Numbered from the stretch's first letter, positions 1 to 9,471 are shown. The stretch is DNA of 64,000 nucleotides from Sphingobium arseniciresistens (GCA_029167225.1 JARFNK010000027.1:16519-80518), one strand, 5' to 3'. A program made the numbers and translations. The notes: generated from the sequence alone by a model not told the origin.

Positions 1-3000
1 GCGCCTTCGCCCACCACCTTCACGCGAAGCTGCTCGGCATTGATGCGCAGCCGGTCATTGGCGGGATCGCCGACATCGCCATGGCTCTGCCCGGCGGCCT
101 TTACATAGGTGCCGATGCCGCCAAACCACAGCATGTCGGCGGGTGCCTTGAGGATGGCGGAGATCAGCGCGGCGGGTTCCATCTCGCTGTCCTCGACGCC
201 CAGCACTGCCTGCATCTGAGGGGTGAGCGCGATGCTCTTGAGCGCGCGGGAGAAGACACCGCCGCCGGCCGAAATCAGCGATTTGTCATAATCGTCCCAG
301 CTGGAGCGGGGCAGTGCGAACATGCGCTTGCGCTCGGCCCAGCTCTTTGCCGGATCGGGATCGGGATCGAAGAAAATGTGGCGGTGGTCGAAGGCCGCGA
401 CCAGCCGGATCGCCTGCGACAGCAGCATGCCGTTGCCGAACACGTCGCCGGACATGTCACCGCAGCCCACGACGTTCACCGGCTGGCTCTGCACGTCCAC
501 GCCCATTTCGGCGAAGTGGCGCTGCACGGAAATCCATGCGCCCTTGGCGGTGATGCCCATCGCCTTGTGGTCATAGCCGTTGGAGCCGCCGCTGGCGAAG
601 GCGTCGCCCAGCCAGAACTTATGGTCGAGCGCAATGGCGTTGGCGACATCGCTGAAGGTTGCCGTGCCCTTATCCGCCGCGACGACGAAATAGGGGTCGT
701 CGCTATCGCGGATGACGACATCGGCGGGATGCTTCACCTTGCCCTTCACCAGATTGTCGGTGATCGACAGCAGCGAGCGGATGAAGATGCGGTAGCTTTC
801 CGTCCCCTCGGCCAGCCATGCGTCGCGATCGACCTGCGGGCTGGGCAGCTGCTTGGGGAAGAAGCCGCCCTTGGCGCCGGTCGGCACGATGACGGCGTTC
901 TTCACCCGCTGCGCCTTCATCAGGCCAAGGATCTCGGTGCGGAAGTCGTCGCGCCGGTCGGACCAGCGCAGGCCGCCGCGTGCGACCGGCCCGGCGCGCA
1001 GGTGGATGCCCTCGACACGGGGTGAATAGACCCAGATCTCGCGCCAAGGGAGCGGCGCGGGCAGGCCCGGCACCTTTGCGCTGTCCAGCTTGAAGGCCAG
1101 TGCCTCGGCGGCGGCGGGGGCAAAGAAATTGGTGCGCAGCGTCGCCTGGATGACGGCGCGGAGCAGGCGCAGGATGCGGTCCTCATCGATGGCGGAAACG
1201 CTGTCGAGCCCAGCGTCGATCGCGGCCTGCGCGGCGGCGACATGCGCCTCGCGATCGCCCGTCGCCGCAGGATCATGCAGTGCGTTGAACAGCTGCACCA
1301 GCGCGTGCGCAATTCCTTCCTCGCGGCGGAGCGTGTCGGCGACGGTGGCCAGGCCATAGGGTAGGCCGGTCTGGCGCAGGTAGCGGAACAGCGCGCGGAA
1401 CAGCACGACATCGCGCGGATCGAGCCCGGCGGTGACGATCAGTTCGTTGAAATGGTCGTTTTCCGCAGCGCCCGCCATGACCATGGCGATGGCCGTCTGC
1501 ACCGTCTCGGCGCGGCCGATGACGGCGGCGGCGTCGCCGCCCGGCATGTCCAGCACATAGCGCTGGATATGGCCGAGCGCGCCCTGATCGACAGCGGTGC
1601 TGATCTCGTCCACCGCGCGGAAGCCGAAATTCTCCAGCACCGGCACCGTGTCCGAAAGCGCCAGCGGTTCCATGCTGTAGAGCTTCAGCCGCAGGCGGGA
1701 GAGGCCATCCTCGTCATTGCGATACAGGCGGACATTGCGCGCGCCGGGACCGGACAGCTGGTGCAGACGGCCGATGTCGAGCGCTGCTTCGGCCGCTTCG
1801 GAGCCGTTGCGATAGCCCATCGGGAAGCCCAGCGCATAGCGCTGCGCGAGCGCGGCGGCGCGGCCGGGCTCCTCATGTTCGGCCAGCGCCGCCTCGACCG
1901 CGGGCAGCCAGCCGCGCACCATCTGCTTGATCTGAACGTCGAGCGGTTCGGCATCGGGCACCACGCCCCCGTCGCGCAGGTCGAGCGTGATGCGCAGCAG
2001 CGCCAGTCCGCCTTCCTCCAGCGCGATCGACCAGCTGAGCACGCGTGATTGTGCTGCGGTGGCCAGCATCGACTGGATGGCGACGCGGCGCGCGGTCGAT
2101 ACCTCGTCACGCGGCAGCCAGACGAAGGCATAGAGATGCCGGTCGAGCGCGCTGCGCGCCAGCGCCAGCTTGGGGCGGGGGCGGTCGCTCAGCGACATGA
2201 AGGTCAGCGCCAGATGCTCCAGCGTCTCGCGGTCGAAACCGATGAGCAGGTCATGCGGCATCGCGGCCAGCGCATGCACCAGCGTCTTGCCGGCATGGCC
2301 GGTGGGATTGAAGCCGAATTTCTCCATCAGCGCGCGCAGGCTGGCACGCAGCATCGGCACCTTGTCCGGCGCTGCGGCAAGCGCGGCGCTGGTCCACATG
2401 CCGGCATGAATGGAAAGCGCCACGATCTCGCGGCCCTCTCGCACCGGCAGGATGATGAGGTCGACCAGGACGTGGCGATGCACCTTGGACGAGCGGTTCG
2501 ATTTCATGACGAGCGGCACGCGGCGCCCCTCCTCGAACCAGGTAAAGGCCGCCGCGATGGTGGCCGGCGCCAGCAGGGCGGTGTCGGGCAGCGAGCAGAT
2601 GCCCAGCGCCTGGCTGGACTTGCCCGCGCGGTTGCGGCGCTCATGGCCGATCTGGGTCAGATTGCCCGCGAGGAACCAGCGCAGCAGCGCCGCGCCTTCC
2701 TCGTCGGCGACGCCTTCGGCATCGTCGCGCAGCGCCGTCTGCATCGCCGGCCAGTCCCGCACGGCCGCGCGGACATGCTCCAGCGTCGTTTCCAGCTCGC
2801 GCTCCAGCGTGCGGCGCACCTTCGCGTCGGCGCGGTCCGCTTCGATATAGATCATCGATTCGCGGCGGGCGCCGGGGCTGTCGTCCGGCAGGATCGCCTT
2901 CAGCGCGCCCTTGGCGTCGCGCTCGACCGACAGCACCGGATGGATCAGGCGGTGGATGACGAGATCGGCGGCGGACAGGCAGTTGGCGATGGAATCGACC

Positions 3001-3257
3001 AGGAAGGGCATGTCGTCATTGACGATGGCGATCCGCATCAGCCGCCCGATCAGGCCCTCGCCTTCGCCCATGCTCTCGATCGAGATCGCGGCGGCGCCGC
3101 TCTGCCGCAACGCGCCAGTGCGGGCGACGAATTCTGCTGCGGCGTCTGCGGCCTTGTCGTCGAAGCCTTCATTCTCGCCGGGCAGGGCGCCCTGCGTCAT
3201 CACGGCGCGAAGCGCCTCCACGGCTGCCTTCGCGGGCTTCGCCACCGTTGTCGTCAT
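1..3257 (-). CDS. gdhB: NAD-specific glutamate dehydrogenase, large GdhB type (partial, 3' end outside window)
   Basis: The gene reads leftward and runs off the window start, leaving about 1085 residues of a protein whose family is usually about 1600 residues. It oxidatively deaminates glutamate to 2-oxoglutarate and ammonia with NAD+, in the cytoplasm. The translation starts MTTTVAKPAK at 3257 and carries the long N-terminal region typical of bacterial large GDHs. Further along it has the dehydrogenase core, with the glycine/lysine-rich PTGAKGGFFPK segment and the GCGDMSGDVFGNGML stretch. Family assignment (Bac_GDH) is from these segments and overall length. The 240 bases upstream have no gene and include an AT-rich patch around 3368-3410 that could hold its promoter. 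The C-terminal third cannot be judged here. Confidence 0.93.
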   Translation of the reverse strand, partial: MTTTVAKPAKAAVEALRAVMTQGALPGENEGFDDKAADAAAEFVARTGALRQSGAAAISIESMGEGEGLIGRLMRIAIVNDDMPFLVDSIANCLSAADLVIHRLIHPVLSVERDAKGALKAILPDDSPGARRESMIYIEADRADAKVRRTLERELETTLEHVRAAVRDWPAMQTALRDDAEGVADEEGAALLRWFLAGNLTQIGHERRNRAGKSSQALGICSLPDTALLAPATIAAAFTWFEEGRRVPLVMKSNRSSKVHRHVLVDLIILPVREGREIVALSIHAGMWTSAALAAAPDKVPMLRASLRALMEKFGFNPTGHAGKTLVHALAAMPHDLLIGFDRETLEHLALTFMSLSDRPRPKLALARSALDRHLYAFVWLPRDEVSTARRVAIQSMLATAAQSRVLSWSIALEEGGLALLRITLDLRDGGVVPDAEPLDVQIKQMVRGWLPAVEAALAEHEEPGRAAALAQRYALGFPMGYRNGSEAAEAALDIGRLHQLSGPGARNVRLYRNDEDGLSRLRLKLYSMEPLALSDTVPVLENFGFRAVDEISTAVDQGALGHIQRYVLDMPGGDAAAVIGRAETVQTAIAMVMAGAAENDHFNELIVTAGLDPRDVVLFRALFRYLRQTGLPYGLATVADTLRREEGIAHALVQLFNALHDPAATGDREAHVAAAQAAIDAGLDSVSAIDEDRILRLLRAVIQATLRTNFFAPAAAEALAFKLDSAKVPGLPAPLPWREIWVYSPRVEGIHLRAGPVARGGLRWSDRRDDFRTEILGLMKAQRVKNAVIVPTGAKGGFFPKQLPSPQVDRDAWLAEGTESYRIFIRSLLSITDNLVKGKVKHPADVVIRDSDDPYFVVAADKGTATFSDVANAIALDHKFWLGDAFASGGSNGYDHKAMGITAKGAWISVQRHFAEMGVDVQSQPVNVVGCGDMSGDVFGNGMLLSQAIRLVAAFDHRHIFFDPDPDPAKSWAERKRMFALPRSSWDDYDKSLISAGGGVFSRALKSIALTPQMQAVLGVEDSEMEPAALISAILKAPADMLWFGGIGTYVKAAGQSHGDVGDPANDRLRINAEQLRVKVVGEG

Positions 3258-3497
3258 CGCCTAACCTCGCCAGTTTTCGTTTTTGCGGCATGTTCGGCCC
3301 GGCGACGGAACAGAGCGCCACCGGGAGGGTGCCCTATATGCTCCCGACCGGCGCCGTGCTCAACCTCTATATAGAAAGAAAGTTACAGGTAGAGGTAAGT
3401 AAATAACAAGAAATTCCGGGTGTTTCACGACCCGGCCAGCCCTTTTGGGATGTGCCCCGCGGGCCGTCTGGTGGGGCGCAATCCCGGTGGGGCTCGA

Positions 3498-4859
3498 TCA
3501 GTGCCCCAGCATCGTCACGACGCGGCGCGCCGGGTCGGCATCCGCGGGCAGTGCGGCGACGATGGCCATGCTGCCGTCGGCTTCACGCCGGGCGACGACC
3601 AGGGCCAGACCCTCGGCGTCGGTCTGGATCGCCTCCATGGACAATGGCTGTGCCGATCGCAGGCGGGCGCGGGCGGCAACGGCGGGGTCGGGGCGAACCG
3701 GTCGTTCGGCGCGGCGGGCGGCGCGCTCATCGCGCACCAGCCCTTTGAGGCCGCCGTCATACTGCTCGAGATACACGGCCATGCCGCCGCGCTCCATGCC
3801 CTGCGCCTGGCCATGGTCCAGCGCGGTCGCATATTCCGTGAGCCGGGTCTTGTCGTATGTCGTGCCGAAGACGAGCTTGGCGATCGCCGTCATCGGGCTG
3901 CGCGCCTGCACATTGATGCCGCTGTCTTCCAGCAGTTCGGCATAGGCCTCCGGCGCATCCTGCGCGGCCAGTGCGAAATCATAGGCGAGGCCGATGGCGC
4001 GATAGAGCGCGCTGCGACTGCGCGCGTCGCTGCCCCGTGCATCTTCGGCGCAATCGCGGGCCAATGCCAGCCAGTCCCACAAGGACGATCCCGCGTCGAG
4101 GGTGAAGGCGGCGGCGAAGGCATCTTCCTCCGGCGTGGGATCGGGCATTTCCAGGCCGCTCAGGTCGAGTTCCGGCAGCGTCGCTTCGGTGTCCGCCATA
4201 TCCGCCGGACTGTTACCCGCGCCACGCGAGGGGCCATCCGCCCAGATCGGCGTCGGGCTTTTCGAGCGGGGTGCGGAGCGCAGGGCGCGATCGACCTCCA
4301 GCACCAGTTCGTCGGTCAGGGCGCGGCTGGCCACTTCCTTCCAGTTGATGACGCCATAGACGAAGTCGATGGTTTCATCGTCGGAAGAAAAGGGCATCAA
4401 TATGCCGCGATACATGATCTCGGCGCCGCGCTGGTTGGTGAACTCGGCTTCGAAACCGATGGGCGCGGCATTGGCGATGATCTGCAGATAGTGGTCGGTC
4501 AGGCGGGTGAGCAGCGATCGCGCGGGCACCTCGCTGATCGTGTCGATATGCCCCTCGATCTCGCATTCCCGGCGCAGTTCGGTGCCGAGATAGACGATCG
4601 ACGGATTCTCCACCCCGGAACCGAAATCCAGCAGCACGCTATAGGGACCGAAATCGCCCAGTTCCTCCGGGTTCAGATCCTCGATGGACGGCAGGGCGCG
4701 GCCATGCAGGAGCGATGCCCAGTAATTATAGGCACGCACATGCATGCGGCGCTCATCGGTGGAGATCGACGGCGGCGGCGGCTCGTCTGTCACGTCGTCG
4801 ACCGCATAGTCGAAATCATCCTGCCCGCCGGCGGCGTCCTGACCGCGAAGAGTGTCCAT
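3498..4859 (-). CDS. PAS_5-domain regulatory protein of unknown output
   Basis: The frame gives about 453 residues from ATG at 4859, which follows an AGAGG-type ribosome site. Further in-frame starts lie upstream, but they give low-complexity leader sequence. Residues about 30-180 look like the PAS_5 domain (DUF1491-like 'AYNYWASLLHGRALPSIEDL' opening, then a PAS fold), which occurs widely in sphingomonads and rhizobia. The C-terminal half is alanine-rich and helical with no recognised effector, HTH or enzyme motif. It stands alone between gdhB and tRNA-Thr. A role in sensing or in surface/stress regulation is inference only. Confidence 0.8.
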   Translation of the reverse strand: MDTLRGQDAAGGQDDFDYAVDDVTDEPPPPSISTDERRMHVRAYNYWASLLHGRALPSIEDLNPEELGDFGPYSVLLDFGSGVENPSIVYLGTELRRECEIEGHIDTISEVPARSLLTRLTDHYLQIIANAAPIGFEAEFTNQRGAEIMYRGILMPFSSDDETIDFVYGVINWKEVASRALTDELVLEVDRALRSAPRSKSPTPIWADGPSRGAGNSPADMADTEATLPELDLSGLEMPDPTPEEDAFAAAFTLDAGSSLWDWLALARDCAEDARGSDARSRSALYRAIGLAYDFALAAQDAPEAYAELLEDSGINVQARSPMTAIAKLVFGTTYDKTRLTEYATALDHGQAQGMERGGMAVYLEQYDGGLKGLVRDERAARRAERPVRPDPAVAARARLRSAQPLSMEAIQTDAEGLALVVARREADGSMAIVAALPADADPARRVVTMLGH

Positions 4860-5062
4860 GTCCGGTTGCCTCTGAAACCCTGTTGCGCCCTGCATCGCAC
4901 GCCCATGGTAAAGAGGCGGTAAATATTGCCGGGAAGGCCCGCTTGGCCGGTAACCGGCAACGACAATAAGCCGCGCAAACAGCCGAAATGCAGGATCCGC
5001 GCACATCCGCTTGCCAGCCGGCGCCTCTGCTGGTAAGCGGCCCCCCACGGTTACGCCGGAAC

Positions 5063-5138
5063 GCCGCTTTAGCTCAGTTGGTAGAGCATCGCATTCGTAA
5101 TGCGGGGGTCACAGGTTCGAGTCCTGTAAGCGGCACCA
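5063..5138 (+). tRNA. tRNA-Thr (anticodon CGT)
   Basis: The 76 bases fold into a full cloverleaf. The acceptor stem GCCGCTT pairs perfectly with AAGCGGC, the D stem is GCTC/GAGC, and the anticodon stem TCGCA/TGCGG encloses the loop TTCGTAA, giving anticodon CGT. The T arm is ACAGG-TTCGAGT-CCTGT. The CCA end is encoded. Anticodon CGT reads ACG, so the tRNA is threonine-specific. The 3' side of this tRNA borders the toxin/immunity patch, a common position for inserted DNA. Confidence 0.97.
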
Positions 5139-5226
5139 TTTCCTGAAATGTTCAGAAATGCCACACTTACGCTAGCCACCGTGGGAGCCTAGCCGGGAGC
5201 CGTTCGTTCTTATCCACTGAATTGCA

Positions 5227-5889
5227 ATGTTTCGCGTTGCGGAACGTCGCCGGACCAGCAGGGGCAAAACCCCGGCGATCCAGCTTGACTCGTTGGAGAT
5301 GTTTCTGAAATGTTCTCGCCTCAAGACAGAGGTGATGCGGCATGATCGAAATGTCAGAAGACGAATGGCGCCGTGCTTGGCCGCCAATGCCTCGCCGCGT
5401 AAGATTGGCCGAGCGACTGGATCGATCGCCTTCAACATCACCTTGGCAGCAGCGCCCGGCGCGGCGCCCGGCAAGGTTTCCGCTTTGCGCCGCCTTCGCG
5501 GGGCAGCGCCGCGCACGCCCCATGATCGGCCGCAGATCGGCTGGGCAAAAGAGAATCTCGGTCGCGACACTCCTGCAAAACTATACGATGATTTCGCGAC
5601 GGGTGCCCGGCTCGGCCAAGCGCCGACGTTGATGCGGACGATGCCGGACGGCTCGAAACGACCGGTGAAGTTCGACGGAATACAAAATGAGCATGTTATC
5701 GACCGGAAGTGGAAAGTCGTGGAGGCTCCAAACGCGCGAGCCCAGCTATTGCGCCAGTCCGAGGTGCTGGTGCAGCATCGCCTGATCGGAACATGGGAGG
5801 TTCGCAACGCAAAACAAAAGAACGCGGCCCTCAAGCTCTTTCGAAAGATGAACCTCACCAACATCAGAGTCAGGATCGTGAAGCCATGA
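5227..5889 (+). CDS. Orphan polymorphic-toxin C-terminal domain (restriction-endonuclease-fold-like nuclease), start uncertain
   Basis: The last ~110 residues resemble the C-terminal toxin tips of contact-dependent-inhibition and Rhs-like proteins. A linker (PHDRPQIGWAKENLGRDTP) is followed by MPDGSKRPVKFDG, then IDRKWKVV, then a helix with RAQLLRQSEVL, and a closing WEVRNA segment. The VKFDG...IDRK pair at about residues 147-162 fits a D-x(n)-(D/E)xK-type nuclease core. No signal peptide, repeats or delivery domain precede it; the first ~80 residues are arginine-rich and unconvincing. The start at 5227 has no clear ribosome site. The stop overlaps the ATG of the next gene, the usual toxin-immunity coupling. 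It may be a displaced cassette left by recombination. Codon use is less GC-biased than in neighbouring genes. Confidence 0.65.
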   Translation: MFRVAERRRTSRGKTPAIQLDSLEMFLKCSRLKTEVMRHDRNVRRRMAPCLAANASPRKIGRATGSIAFNITLAAAPGAAPGKVSALRRLRGAAPRTPHDRPQIGWAKENLGRDTPAKLYDDFATGARLGQAPTLMRTMPDGSKRPVKFDGIQNEHVIDRKWKVVEAPNARAQLLRQSEVLVQHRLIGTWEVRNAKQKNAALKLFRKMNLTNIRVRIVKP

Positions 5890-6197
5890 TTGCCACGCAG
5901 ATAGCGCGAATTATTGCCGACTTCATATTATTCCTAGACATCAATGAGGATGAAACCATCGACGCCGATGGAGCCGTCGAGATGATGGAGTGGCTAGGGA
6001 GCCGTCTTGACGCGTTGGATAAAAGATTTCTTCGCGAGTTGGTCGACGCTTTCGCAGCGATCGCTCCGGAATATAGCGGTGAGTCGCAAAAACTGGTGCG
6101 TGACATACCGTATGGCTTCTATCTTGAAGAGGCACTCGCCGCCGACGATCCGGTAAGATTGGCCGAATTGGAGGCGCTGCGCGACGCAAGGGATTGA
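5886..6197 (+). CDS. Probable immunity protein for the upstream toxin domain
   Basis: A 103-residue acidic protein starts at ATG 5886, sharing ATGA with the toxin stop. It has no signal peptide or membrane segment and is rich in Asp and Glu (LFLDINEDETIDADGAVEMM near residues 15-35), as expected of a protein that must mask a basic nuclease. Being small, acidic, cytoplasmic and translationally coupled directly after a toxin tip is the classic immunity arrangement. I do not recognise the family by sequence, so the role rests on position and composition. Confidence 0.6.
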   Translation: MIATQIARIIADFILFLDINEDETIDADGAVEMMEWLGSRLDALDKRFLRELVDAFAAIAPEYSGESQKLVRDIPYGFYLEEALAADDPVRLAELEALRDARD

Positions 6198-6589
6198 ACG
6201 TCGGAGGTGCCGGGCGGCGCGGCCGAACGATGACGGGGGCGAGAGTGCGGGCGACCGACGGCAATGGCTCTATGTTGCGCGCCTACATGTTCTCTGCGGG
6301 GGAATGTCGCAGACGATATCGTTGCAGAATCACAGACTGTTGATGGTGATTGGCTGTCTCCGCGCAATGCGACGCCGTCAGGCCTGCCACCTTGACATCC
6401 GACAGGTGACGGATCGGCGCCACTGAGACAATTTTGGCACGGCCCGCGTTCAACGTCGCGCCCGGCGATCCTCCCTCCACTGAATACGTATGCTGGATTC
6501 TGTGCAGAGGGTGGGGTGCCGGACTATTTCCTCCCACGAACCGTCGAAATAGCGGCGGAGGGAGCGCGCATCAGCGCCGGGGAGGATTT
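6198..6589. other. Intergenic region upstream of the TonB receptor
   Basis: This 392-base gap holds no convincing coding frame. It separates the toxin/immunity patch from the maltose locus. Its only recognisable elements are the LacI-type operator candidate at 6480-6492, about 98 bases before the receptor start, and the GGAGG ribosome site at 6581-6585. Confidence 0.6.
6480..6492 (+). promoter_or_regulatory. LacI-family operator candidate, copy 1
   Basis: The 13-mer CTGAATACGTATG contains the palindrome ATACGTAT with a central CG step, typical of LacI-family operators. The identical 13-mer lies at 10594-10606 beside the lacI-type gene of the same locus. Here it precedes the TonB receptor, so the regulator probably controls receptor expression too. 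No binding data are available from the sequence. Confidence 0.7.
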
Positions 6590-9403
6590 ATGAACACGCC
6601 GAAATTGAACCACAGGATGTTGCGTCTGGCGTTGCTGGCCGGCAGCACGCTCGCAATGTCGGCCGTCGCCTCGGCGCAGACGGTGCCCGCTTCCCCATCG
6701 GCCGATGCGCCTGCCGCCGCCCAGCCAGAGGACGAGATCGTCGTCACCGGCATTCGCGCGTCGCTCGCGTCCGCTGCCAAGACCAAGCGCGAATCCGTCC
6801 TCATCGTCGATTCCATATCCGCCGAAGATGTCGGCAAGCTGCCGGACGTTTCCATTGCCGATTCGCTTGCGCGCCTGCCCGGCGTCACTGCCCAGCGCCT
6901 CGAGGGTCGCGACCAGCGCCTGTCCATCCGCGGCCTTGGCCCCGATTTCTCCACCACGCTGCTCAACGGCCGCGAGCAGGTGACGGTCGGCGACAATCGC
7001 GGCGTGGAATATGACCAGTATCCGTCCGAATTCTTCCAGAACGTCAATGTCTACAAGAGCGCGGACGCCGCGCTGATCGCTGCCGGCATTTCCGGCACGG
7101 TCGACCTGCGCATGCTGCGCCCGCTCGACCAGCGCGACCGGATCATCGCGGTGTCGCTGCGCGGCCAGATGAACGGCCAGAAGAAGCTGAACCCGGATGG
7201 CGAGCGCTACGGCTATCGCGGATCGGCAACCTATGTCGATCAGTTCGCCGACGACACGCTGGGTATCGCGATCGGCGTCTCCGCATCGCAGACGCCCTCG
7301 CAGAACGAGCGGTTCAACGCCTGGGGCTATCCGACCGACGCCAGTGGCAACCTGATCATCGGCGGCGCCAAGCCCTATGTGCAATCCAACCTGCTCAAGC
7401 GCTATGGCGCGGTCGGCACGATCGAATGGCAGCCCTCGGAGAATTTCCATTCGACCTTCGACGTGCTCTATTCCCATTTCGAGGAAGAACAGCGGCTGCG
7501 CGGCATCGAGTTCCCGCTGGTGTGGGGCACGAACGTCACAACCAGCAACACGACAGTCGAGGATGGCTTCGTCACCGCCGCGACCTTCGGCAATGTCTAT
7601 GGCGTGCAGCGCAACGACTATAACAAGCGCACCGCCAACACGATTTCGCTCGGCTGGAACAACGACATCGTGCTCAGCGACAGGCTGAAGCTGAACGTCG
7701 ATGCCAGCTGGTCGCGGGCCAAGCGCACCGACTTCCTGCTCGAAACCTATTCGGGCACCGGCTATCTGCGGTCGGGCACGCCCGACACGGTGCGGGTGGA
7801 GCGCCAGTCGAACGGCGTGTTCAGCATCACGCCCAGCCTCGACTACAGCAACACCAGCATCATCAGCCTGACCGACCCCAATGGCTGGGGCTATAACGGC
7901 ACCACCGCCGTCGTGCAGGCGGGCTTCCTCAACCAGCCCAAGTTCGAGGACGACCTGAAGTCGCTGCGCGCGAACCTTGCCGGAGAGATCGACAGCGGCC
8001 TCCTGCACAGCTGGGAAGTCGGCGCGAACTACAGCCGCCGCAAGAAGACCAGCGCCTACCGCTCCTATTTCCTCTGCCCGGCGGGCGGCGGCACCGAATG
8101 CACGGTGGCGAGCGGCACGCCGACCTCCGCCCCGGTGCCGCAGGAGGCGCTGCTGGGATCGAACGTCTCGCTCGACTATCTGGGCATTCCCCAGATGCTG
8201 ACGCTCGATCCGGTCTATCTCTACAATAATGTCCTGAACGCGGCCTATGACAACCGGCCGTCCTCGCTGGTGCGTGACAACAGCGTGAAGGAGGATGTGT
8301 TCACCGGCTATGCCAAGATGAACATCGACGGCGAGCTGGGCGGTAAGCCGCTGAAGGGCGCGATCGGCGTGCAGGTGATCCACACCAAGCAGAGCTCGAT
8401 CGGCACGATTTCCAACTTCACCACCGTCAACGGCGTGCCGACCGTCACCGTGGTGCCGGTGTCGGGCAGCGAGAGCTATACCAATGTGCTGCCCAGCGCA
8501 CAGCTCTCGGTCGAGCTGGAGCCCGGCTTCTTCGTGAAGATGGGCGCGGCGCAGACGATGGTGCGCCCGCGCCTCGACCAGGAGCGGATCAACCAGGAGT
8601 TCAACGTCAACCCGTCCAATGTCGGCCTGGGGTCCGATCCGCAGTACAGCCCGTTCAGCTCCAATGGCGGCAACATCGCGCTGCGCCCCTACCAGTCGAC
8701 CAATATCGATCTGTCGGTCGAGAAATATTTCACCGGCGGCGGCTATGTCGCGCTGTCGGGCTATTTCAAGAACCTGACCGATTTCGTCGATCCCAACAAC
8801 AATATCGCCTATGATTTCTCGGCGGCGCTCTCCACCCTGTCGCCGGCGGCGCAGCAGATCGTGCTGCAGCAGGGCAGCTATATCGGCCTGCTCAAGGCGC
8901 CGACCAACAGCGGCAAGGGCACGATCATGGGGGCGGAAGCCACCGCGTCGCTCCCGTTCAAGGCGCTGACGCCGGCGCTCGACGGCTTCGGCATCTTCGC
9001 CAGCGCCTCTTTTACCAAGAGCGAGGTGAAATACGGCAGCAACCCGACCGAGGCCGTGACGCTGCCGGGCCTGTCCAAATGGGTGGCGAGCGGTACCGCC
9101 TATTATGAGAAGAACGGTTTCCAGGCGCGGGTCAGCTATCGCTATCGCTCCTCCTTCCTGGGCGAGGTCGCGGGCCTCTCCGCTGCGCCGACCTTCCGCA
9201 CCGCGAAGGCCGAGGGCATATTGGACGCGCAGATCGGCTATGAGTTCAAGTCCGGTCCGCTGCAGGGGCTTTCGATCCTGCTGCAGGGCAAGAACCTGAC
9301 CGACCAGCCCTTCGTTACCTACCAGAATGACGATCCGCGCCAGGTGATCGATTACCAGCGCTATGGCCGGGATTATTATCTGGGTCTCAGCTACAAATTC
9401 TGA
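6590..9403 (+). CDS. TonB-dependent outer-membrane receptor, maltodextrin-type
   Basis: The 937-residue protein starts at ATG 6590 after a strong GGAGG site. It has a signal peptide ending near AVASAQT. A plug domain follows, with EIVVTGIRASLASA, the VGKLPDVSIADSLARLPGV segment and SIRGLG, and then a long beta-barrel ending in the outer-membrane signature ...YLGLSYKF. The ASLASAAKTKRES...VGKLPD opening is characteristic of the Xanthomonas/Caulobacter family that imports oligosaccharides. With GH13 and GH97 enzymes and an MFS permease downstream, the likely cargo is malto-oligosaccharides crossing the outer membrane, energised by TonB-ExbBD. The gene is followed at once by a strong terminator. 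Confidence 0.93.
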   Translation: MNTPKLNHRMLRLALLAGSTLAMSAVASAQTVPASPSADAPAAAQPEDEIVVTGIRASLASAAKTKRESVLIVDSISAEDVGKLPDVSIADSLARLPGVTAQRLEGRDQRLSIRGLGPDFSTTLLNGREQVTVGDNRGVEYDQYPSEFFQNVNVYKSADAALIAAGISGTVDLRMLRPLDQRDRIIAVSLRGQMNGQKKLNPDGERYGYRGSATYVDQFADDTLGIAIGVSASQTPSQNERFNAWGYPTDASGNLIIGGAKPYVQSNLLKRYGAVGTIEWQPSENFHSTFDVLYSHFEEEQRLRGIEFPLVWGTNVTTSNTTVEDGFVTAATFGNVYGVQRNDYNKRTANTISLGWNNDIVLSDRLKLNVDASWSRAKRTDFLLETYSGTGYLRSGTPDTVRVERQSNGVFSITPSLDYSNTSIISLTDPNGWGYNGTTAVVQAGFLNQPKFEDDLKSLRANLAGEIDSGLLHSWEVGANYSRRKKTSAYRSYFLCPAGGGTECTVASGTPTSAPVPQEALLGSNVSLDYLGIPQMLTLDPVYLYNNVLNAAYDNRPSSLVRDNSVKEDVFTGYAKMNIDGELGGKPLKGAIGVQVIHTKQSSIGTISNFTTVNGVPTVTVVPVSGSESYTNVLPSAQLSVELEPGFFVKMGAAQTMVRPRLDQERINQEFNVNPSNVGLGSDPQYSPFSSNGGNIALRPYQSTNIDLSVEKYFTGGGYVALSGYFKNLTDFVDPNNNIAYDFSAALSTLSPAAQQIVLQQGSYIGLLKAPTNSGKGTIMGAEATASLPFKALTPALDGFGIFASASFTKSEVKYGSNPTEAVTLPGLSKWVASGTAYYEKNGFQARVSYRYRSSFLGEVAGLSAAPTFRTAKAEGILDAQIGYEFKSGPLQGLSILLQGKNLTDQPFVTYQNDDPRQVIDYQRYGRDYYLGLSYKF

Positions 9404-9435
9404 CCTGCCTGACTGCACGCAGGCAGTTTCGGAAG

Positions 9436-9471
9436 GGCCGCTGTCGCACCCCCCGGCGACAGCGGCCTTTT
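9436..9471 (+). terminator. Rho-independent terminator after the TonB receptor
   Basis: A perfect 12-bp stem (GGCCGCTGTCGC with GCGACAGCGGCC) has an 8-base loop and is followed by TTTT. It lies 33 bases beyond the receptor stop and also sits near the 3' end of the convergent lacI-type gene. Confidence 0.9.

Noticed and set aside
5172-5864. 230-codon frame opposite the toxin
   Set aside because: No domain or ribosome site; the plus strand carries toxin-like motifs and a coupled immunity gene.
6392-6440. Sigma-70 or sigma-54 promoter before the TonB receptor (TTGACA at 6392; TTGGCACGG at about 6434)
   Set aside because: No acceptable -10 at 16-18 bases from TTGACA, and no TTGC element at the right distance from TGGCAC.
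5139-6600. Duplicate of the tRNA-Thr 3' end marking an integrated island
   Set aside because: I searched by eye for the T-arm and acceptor sequence downstream and found none. Only a short near-repeat TTCCTGAAATGTTC/TTTCTGAAATGTTC (about 5143 and 5302) is present, too weak to call att sites. No integrase is visible.
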